This document shows positions 6,082 to 10,786 of a stretch of 10,786 bases of DNA, one piece after another. Under the pieces are notes generated by a model. That model was not told where the DNA came from, ran no database searches, and saw nothing but the letters and a program-made list of their open reading frames with translations. This DNA comes from an uncultured Propionibacteriaceae bacterium (GTDB taxonomy: Bacteria; Actinomycetota; Actinomycetes; Propionibacteriales; Propionibacteriaceae): contig CALMAD010000228.1 of the NCBI GenBank assembly GCA_937859105.1, positions 1 through 10,786 on the forward strand. Reading direction: 5' to 3'. A program made the position numbers and the translations under genes. How positions within the stretch are numbered: position 1 is the first letter of the stretch; every line of letters starts with the position of its first letter.

Positions 6082-8535
6082 ATGACCCCCACACCGGCAC
6101 CCCCCGCGTGGGCGCACCGCACCACTGATGCCACCGCCGAGCAGTTGGCGGCGGTGGATGCGTGGTGGCGGGCGGCGAACTATCTGAGCATCGGGCAGAT
6201 CTACCTGCAGGGTAACCCGCTGCTGCGCCACCGCCTCAGCCGGGACGACATCAAGCCGCGGCTGCTGGGGCATTGGGGCACCACCCCGGGCCTGAACTTC
6301 CTCTACGCCCACCTGAACCGCGCCATCCGCGACCGCGACCTGAACACCCTGTACGTGACCGGGCCCGGGCACGGCGGACCCGGCATGGTCGCCAACGCCT
6401 ACCTCGACGGCACCTACACCGAACGCTACCCGGGCATCGACCGCACCGAAGAGGGGCTGCGGGCGCTGTTCCGGCAGTTCTCCTTCCCGGGCGGGATCCC
6501 CTCGCACGCGTCCCCGGAAACGCCCGGGTCGATCAACGAGGGCGGGGAGCTGGGCTACTCCCTCGTGCACGCCTACGGGGCCGCGTTCGACAACCCCGAC
6601 CTGCTGGTCGCCTGCGTGATCGGTGACGGGGAGGCGGAGACCGGGCCGCTGGCGACCGCGTGGCACGGCAACAAGTTCCTCAACCCCGCCCATGACGGGG
6701 TGGTGCTGCCGATCCTGCATCTGAACGGGTACAAGATCGCCAACCCGACCGTGCTGTCCCGCATCCCCGAGGAAGAGCTGGTCGCGCTGCTGCGCGGCTA
6801 CGGCCATCACCCCCACGTCGTCACGGTCGGCTTCGATGGCGAGACCCCGCAGGAGTCCCACGCGACGTTCGCGGCGGTCCTGGATGCGGTGCTGGATGAG
6901 ATCGCGGACATCAAGGCCGCCGCGGCGGCCGGGACGCTGGAGGGGCGGCCGGCGTGGCCGGCGATCGTGCTGCGCAGCCCGAAGGGGTGGACCTGCCCGA
7001 AGATCATCGACGGTCTGCCGGTGGAGGGCACCTGGCGGGCACACCAGGTGCCGCTCGCCGAGGTCCGCGACAATCCCGAGCACCTGCGGATCCTCGAGGA
7101 CTGGCTGGCGTCCTACCGCCCGCACGAGCTGTTCGACGTGACCGGCGCCCCCCGCCCGGCCACGGTCGCGATCGCCCCGGACGGGGATCGGCGGATGAGC
7201 GCGAACCCGGCCGGCAACGGCGGACAACTCACCGTCCCGCTGCGGCTCCCGGACTTCCACAAGCACGCGCAGCCGGTCGACCCGGCCGAGCGGGGTGCGG
7301 GAACCGGGGAAGCGACCCGCGTGCTGGGCGAGTGGCTGGCGGGGGTGATCCGGGACAACCCGGACAACTTCCGCATCTTCGGCCCGGACGAGACCGCCTC
7401 CAACCGGCTCGCCCCACCCGTCTACCAGGCCACCGGCAAGCAGTGGAACGCGGCCGTGGAGCCCGTCGACGAGCACCTGGCCCCGACTGGGCGGGTGATG
7501 GAGGTGCTCAGCGAGCACCAGTGCCAGGGCTGGCTCGAGGGCTACGTCCTTACCGGCCGGCATGGGCTGTTCAACTGCTACGAGGCGTTCACCCACATCG
7601 TCGACTCGATGTTCAACCAGCACGCCAAATGGCTCGAAGCGGCCCGGGAGGTGTCGTGGCGGGACCCGATCCCGAGCTTCAACTACCTGCTCTCCAGCCA
7701 CGTCTGGCGGCAGGACCACAACGGGTTCTCTCACCAGGACCCCGGGTTCATCGACCTCGCCCTGAACAAGAGCCCCGACATCGTCCGCGTCTACCTGCCG
7801 TTCGACGCGAACACGCTGCTGTCCACCTACGACCACTGCCTGCGCTCGGCCGGGTACATCAACGTCGTCGTCGCCGGGAAGCAGCCCGCCCCGCAGTGGC
7901 TGACGATGGACGAGGCGATCGAGCACTGCACCCGCGGGCTCGGGATCCTGCCGTGGGCGGGCACCGAAACCGAAGGCACCGAGCCGGATGTGGTGCTCGC
8001 CGCCGCCGGCGACGTCCCCACCCTCGAGACCCTCGCCGCGGCGGCGCTGCTGCGCGAGCACATCCCCGACCTGAGAGTGCGGGTGGTGAACGTGGTCGAC
8101 CTGACCCGGCTGCAATCCGAGGACCAGCACCCGCACGGTCTCCCGGACCGGGAGTTCGATGCGATCTTCACTCCCGACAAGCCGGTGATCTTCGCCTACC
8201 ACGGCTACCCGTGGCTGATCCACCGACTCACCTACAAGCGCGCCGGGCACCAGAACCTGCACGTGCACGGCTTCCAGGAGCGCGGCACCACCACGACCCC
8301 GTTCGACATGGTCATGCTCAACGACCTCGACCGGTACCGGCTCGCGATCGACGTCCTCGACCACGTCCCGGGCCTCGCCGCCCGCCACGCCGGCCTGCGG
8401 CAGGAGCTGCAGGACGCCCGCCTGCACGCCCGCGCCCACACCCGCGAGCACGGCACCGACATCCCCGCCGTCGCCGACTGGCAATGGCCCCACCCCGACA
8501 CCACCGACCCCACCCTCGGGAAGGAACCGAAATGA
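6082..8535 (+). CDS. xfp: Phosphoketolase (xylulose-5-phosphate / fructose-6-phosphate type)
   Basis: This cytosolic, thiamine diphosphate-dependent enzyme splits xylulose 5-phosphate (and often fructose 6-phosphate) with phosphate to acetyl phosphate plus glyceraldehyde 3-phosphate (or erythrose 4-phosphate). The 817 residues are normal for the family (about 790-830). Motifs in order: GPGHGGP at 94-100; [14 protein letters not shown], where the family has a substrate/phosphate-binding loop; the ThDP/Mg motif GDGEAETGP from 181; [10 protein letters not shown] with the presumed catalytic E478; and [18 protein letters not shown] at 538-555. The C-terminal domain is intact. No inactivating change was seen. 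The ATG at 6082 has GGAAGGAG 7 bases upstream; the frame opens further upstream only inside the preceding gene. Its stop overlaps the ATPase start (ATGA), so the two are translationally coupled. A central carbon enzyme is unexpected in a metal operon. Whether it prefers Xu5P or F6P cannot be read here. Confidence 0.95.
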   Translation: MTPTPAPPAWAHRTTDATAEQLAAVDAWWRAANYLSIGQIYLQGNPLLRHRLSRDDIKPRLLGHWGTTPGLNFLYAHLNRAIRDRDLNTLYVTGPGHGGPGMVANAYLDGTYTERYPGIDRTEEGLRALFRQFSFPGGIPSHASPETPGSINEGGELGYSLVHAYGAAFDNPDLLVACVIGDGEAETGPLATAWHGNKFLNPAHDGVVLPILHLNGYKIANPTVLSRIPEEELVALLRGYGHHPHVVTVGFDGETPQESHATFAAVLDAVLDEIADIKAAAAAGTLEGRPAWPAIVLRSPKGWTCPKIIDGLPVEGTWRAHQVPLAEVRDNPEHLRILEDWLASYRPHELFDVTGAPRPATVAIAPDGDRRMSANPAGNGGQLTVPLRLPDFHKHAQPVDPAERGAGTGEATRVLGEWLAGVIRDNPDNFRIFGPDETASNRLAPPVYQATGKQWNAAVEPVDEHLAPTGRVMEVLSEHQCQGWLEGYVLTGRHGLFNCYEAFTHIVDSMFNQHAKWLEAAREVSWRDPIPSFNYLLSSHVWRQDHNGFSHQDPGFIDLALNKSPDIVRVYLPFDANTLLSTYDHCLRSAGYINVVVAGKQPAPQWLTMDEAIEHCTRGLGILPWAGTETEGTEPDVVLAAAGDVPTLETLAAAALLREHIPDLRVRVVNVVDLTRLQSEDQHPHGLPDREFDAIFTPDKPVIFAYHGYPWLIHRLTYKRAGHQNLHVHGFQERGTTTTPFDMVMLNDLDRYRLAIDVLDHVPGLAARHAGLRQELQDARLHARAHTREHGTDIPAVADWQWPHPDTTDPTLGKEPK

Positions 8536-10786
8536 GCGACACCAGAACCGTGACCCTGCAGGTCAGCGGCATGATCCGCGCGACCTCCAAGAACGTCACC
8601 GAAGCCCACCTGAGCCGCCAACCCGGGGTGATCGCCGTGGACGCGAACCCGGTCTCGCAGACCGCGACCGTCACCTACGACCCCGAGACCACCTCGGTCG
8701 CGCACCTGCAGCAGTGGGTCATCGACTGCGGGTATCACTGCGCCGGCCAGTCCGTCCCCGACCATATCTGCGACCCCGCGCACGACCCGCACGACGAGGG
8801 TGCGCACGACCACAGCGCCCACCACGGCCCCGCAGCTGAGGGCGCACAAGAACCGCACGCGAGTCACGACGCGCACGAGGGCCACACGGATGCCACGGGT
8901 CACGCCAGCCACGCGGGCCATAAGGGTCCTGCGGGCTATCACGACGACCCCGTCCACGATCACGCCGCTGGCCACGACCACACGCACGCCCCGTCGGCGA
9001 CGGCGGATGACGGTGAGCATGCCGGTCACCACGTCGAGCACGCCGGTCACACCGCGGCCGCGGGTGGGCACGATCATGGTGCAGCGTCGGGTCACAGTGC
9101 GCAGGAGATGATGGGCCACGGTGGGCATCACGGCGGGATGTCGATGGACGCGATGATCCGCGACATGCGCAACCGGTTCCTGGTCGCGCTGATCCTGTCG
9201 ATCCCGATCACCCTGTGGTCTCCGATCGGGCGGGAGGTGATCGGATTCGAGGTGCCGGCACCGTTCGGGCTGCGCGATGACGTGTTCATGCTGATCCTGT
9301 CGCTGCCGGTGATCTTCTACTCGGCGTGGATCTTCTTCGACGGCGCCTACCGGGCGCTGCGCGCGAAGACCCTCGACATGATGGTGCTCGTCGCGGTCGG
9401 TGTCGGCGCCGGCTGGCTGTACTCCCTCGCGGTCACCCTCACCGGCGGCGGTGAAGTGTTCTACGAAGCCGCCACGGTGCTTGCCACCTTCGTGCTGCTG
9501 GGGCATTGGGTGGAGATGCGCGCCCGCGGCGGCGCGAACGACGCCATCCGCACCCTCCTGGAGCTCGCACCCTCGCAGGCGGTCGTGATCCGTGACGGGC
9601 AGGAGGTCGAGATCCCCACCAGCGAGGTCGTCCCGGGGGATCTGATGCTGGTGCGGCCGGGGGCCAAGATCCCCACCGACGGTGTCGTGGAATCCGGAGA
9701 GTCCGAGGTGGACGAGTCGATGGTCACCGGCGAGTCCATGCCGGTGGACAAAGCGCCCGGGTCGGAGGTGATCGGAGCGACCGTGAACACCGTCGGCACC
9801 CTCCGCGTCACCGCCACCAAAGTCGGCTCGGACACGGCGTTGGCGCAGATCGTGAAGCTCGTGCAGGAGGCGCAGAACTCCAAAGCCCCCGGGCAGCGCC
9901 TCGCCGACCGGGCAGCGTTCTGGCTCGTCCTGGTCGCCCTGATCGGCGGCACCCTCACCTTCCTGGTGTGGCTGCTCGCCGGCGCTGCAATCCCGATGGC
10001 GATCCTGTTCGCTATCACCGTCGTCGTCATCACCTGCCCCGACGCGCTCGGCCTCGCCACCCCGACGGCGATCATGGTCGGCACCGGGCTCGGCGCGAAA
10101 CGGGGCGTGTTGTTCAAGAACGCCTCCGGGATCGAAACCGCCGCCCACATCGACACGGTCGTGTTCGACAAGACCGGCACCCTCACCAAGGGGGAGCCGG
10201 AGGTCACCGACTACATCCCCGTCGGCGGCGACGACCTCGAGACTCTCTCCCTCGCGGTCGCGTTGGAGCGGGAATCCGAGCATCCTCTGGCGAAAGCGAT
10301 CGTGAATTACGCCGACGCCCGCGACGTCCCCCGTCGCACCGCGACCGCGTTCCGAAACGTCACCGGGCAGGGCGCGATCGCCACCGTCGACGGTCGACAG
10401 GTCGTCCTCGGCAACCCGCGCCTTCTCACCGGGGAGGGGATCGACATCAGCGGGGTGCAGGCCGCTCAGCAGGACCTGGCTGGGTCCGGCCGCACCGCGA
10501 TCCTGTTCGCCGTGGACGGGCAAGTCGCCGGGATCATCGGTCTCGCCGACGCACCCCGGGACACCGCAAAGACCGCGATCGACGCTCTCCACGAGCAGGG
10601 CGTCGAGGTCGCAATGCTCACCGGGGACAACAAGCCCACCGCCGACCGGATCGCCGCTCTCCTCGGCATCGACACCGTGATCGCGGATGTGCTCCCCGAG
10701 GACAAGTCCGCGAAGGTCGCCGAGCTGCAGAAGACGGGCAAGAAGGTCGCGATGGTCGGCGACGGCGTCAACGACGCCCCCGCCCT
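8532..10786 (+). CDS. Heavy-metal P1B-type ATPase with His-rich N-terminal linker (partial, 3' end off the right edge)
   Basis: This is an ATP-driven metal exporter of the inner membrane; 751 residues are visible. Residues 1-68 resemble an HMA fold, but the GMxCxxC site reads G13-M-I-R-A-T-S, with no cysteines. C66, C70 (CGYHC) and C80 follow instead. Residues 78-200 form a linker with about 31 His. Helices lie near 216-230, 251-269, 283-303 and 310-328; then come the actuator loop T399GES, two more helices with the membrane motif C502-P-D (ALGLATP), phosphorylation site D546KTGT, HP at 584-585, TGDN at 697 and GDGVND from 743. Only the final two helices should be missing. Copper is likely from the neighbours, but CPD is neither the CPC of CopA nor the CPH of CopB, so the metal is unproven. 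The start overlaps the phosphoketolase stop by four bases, after AAGGA. Confidence 0.93.
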   Translation, partial: MSDTRTVTLQVSGMIRATSKNVTEAHLSRQPGVIAVDANPVSQTATVTYDPETTSVAHLQQWVIDCGYHCAGQSVPDHICDPAHDPHDEGAHDHSAHHGPAAEGAQEPHASHDAHEGHTDATGHASHAGHKGPAGYHDDPVHDHAAGHDHTHAPSATADDGEHAGHHVEHAGHTAAAGGHDHGAASGHSAQEMMGHGGHHGGMSMDAMIRDMRNRFLVALILSIPITLWSPIGREVIGFEVPAPFGLRDDVFMLILSLPVIFYSAWIFFDGAYRALRAKTLDMMVLVAVGVGAGWLYSLAVTLTGGGEVFYEAATVLATFVLLGHWVEMRARGGANDAIRTLLELAPSQAVVIRDGQEVEIPTSEVVPGDLMLVRPGAKIPTDGVVESGESEVDESMVTGESMPVDKAPGSEVIGATVNTVGTLRVTATKVGSDTALAQIVKLVQEAQNSKAPGQRLADRAAFWLVLVALIGGTLTFLVWLLAGAAIPMAILFAITVVVITCPDALGLATPTAIMVGTGLGAKRGVLFKNASGIETAAHIDTVVFDKTGTLTKGEPEVTDYIPVGGDDLETLSLAVALERESEHPLAKAIVNYADARDVPRRTATAFRNVTGQGAIATVDGRQVVLGNPRLLTGEGIDISGVQAAQQDLAGSGRTAILFAVDGQVAGIIGLADAPRDTAKTAIDALHEQGVEVAMLTGDNKPTADRIAALLGIDTVIADVLPEDKSAKVAELQKTGKKVAMVGDGVNDAPA

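Noticed and set aside
6001..8493. Long open frame on the minus strand opposite the phosphoketolase gene
   Set aside because: Val/Gly/Arg-rich translation with no family resemblance; explained by codon bias of the opposite strand.
8763..9131. CAC/CAT-rich stretch considered as a DNA repeat array or CRISPR
   Set aside because: No fixed repeat unit or spacer; it is in frame and encodes the His-rich linker of the ATPase.
8232..10592. Very long open frame on the minus strand opposite the ATPase gene
   Set aside because: Low-complexity Asp/Gly/Arg/His composition typical of antisense to high-GC genes; the plus strand encodes an unmistakable P-type ATPase and phosphoketolase end.

Overview
This window looks like an accessory metal-handling (probably copper) and cell-envelope locus from a high-GC actinobacterium, possibly of the Micrococcales. 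The clues are the very high G+C, GTG starts, strong AAGGAGG-type ribosome binding sites, and protein families typical of actinobacteria (DUF6153, DUF305, the F510_1955 glycosylhydrolase family, and an actinobacterial-type heavy-metal P-type ATPase). The genus cannot be fixed from the sequence. No RNA gene, transposase, CRISPR array or phage gene was seen.

The layout is two divergent transcription units leaving a 188-bp control region (3672-3859). Leftward, in order of transcription: a DUF6153 small membrane protein (3240-3671), an M23 LytM-type peptidase (2174-3016), Lgt prolipoprotein diacylglyceryl transferase (1290-2174), and a ResB cytochrome c biogenesis protein that runs off the left edge (1-1312). 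The last three overlap or abut. Rightward: a second DUF6153 protein (3860-4330), a DUF305 lipoprotein (4431-5045), an F510_1955-type beta-propeller lipoprotein (5163-6023), a full-length phosphoketolase (6082-8535), and a heavy-metal P-type ATPase cut by the right edge (8532-10786).

The control region carries two near-identical operators of the form ATACCC-N5-GGGTAT (one arm base differs in one copy). Each overlaps a TATGCT -10-like hexamer pointing into one of the two units. This resembles CsoR-type copper operators, so the two units are probably co-induced by metal. No regulator is encoded in the window.

A working model, by inference: the ATPase exports metal; the DUF6153 and DUF305 proteins, with Cys/His or His/Met clusters, bind or pass it on outside the membrane; a locally encoded Lgt lipidates the DUF305 and propeller lipoproteins; ResB (with partners presumably beyond the left edge) and the M23 peptidase handle envelope thiol/haem chemistry and wall remodelling. 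The phosphoketolase, translationally coupled to the ATPase, is the metabolic outlier. The ATPase itself is unusual: its N-terminal domain looks HMA-like but lacks the CxxC, it is followed by a linker with about 31 histidines, and its membrane motif is CPD rather than CPC.
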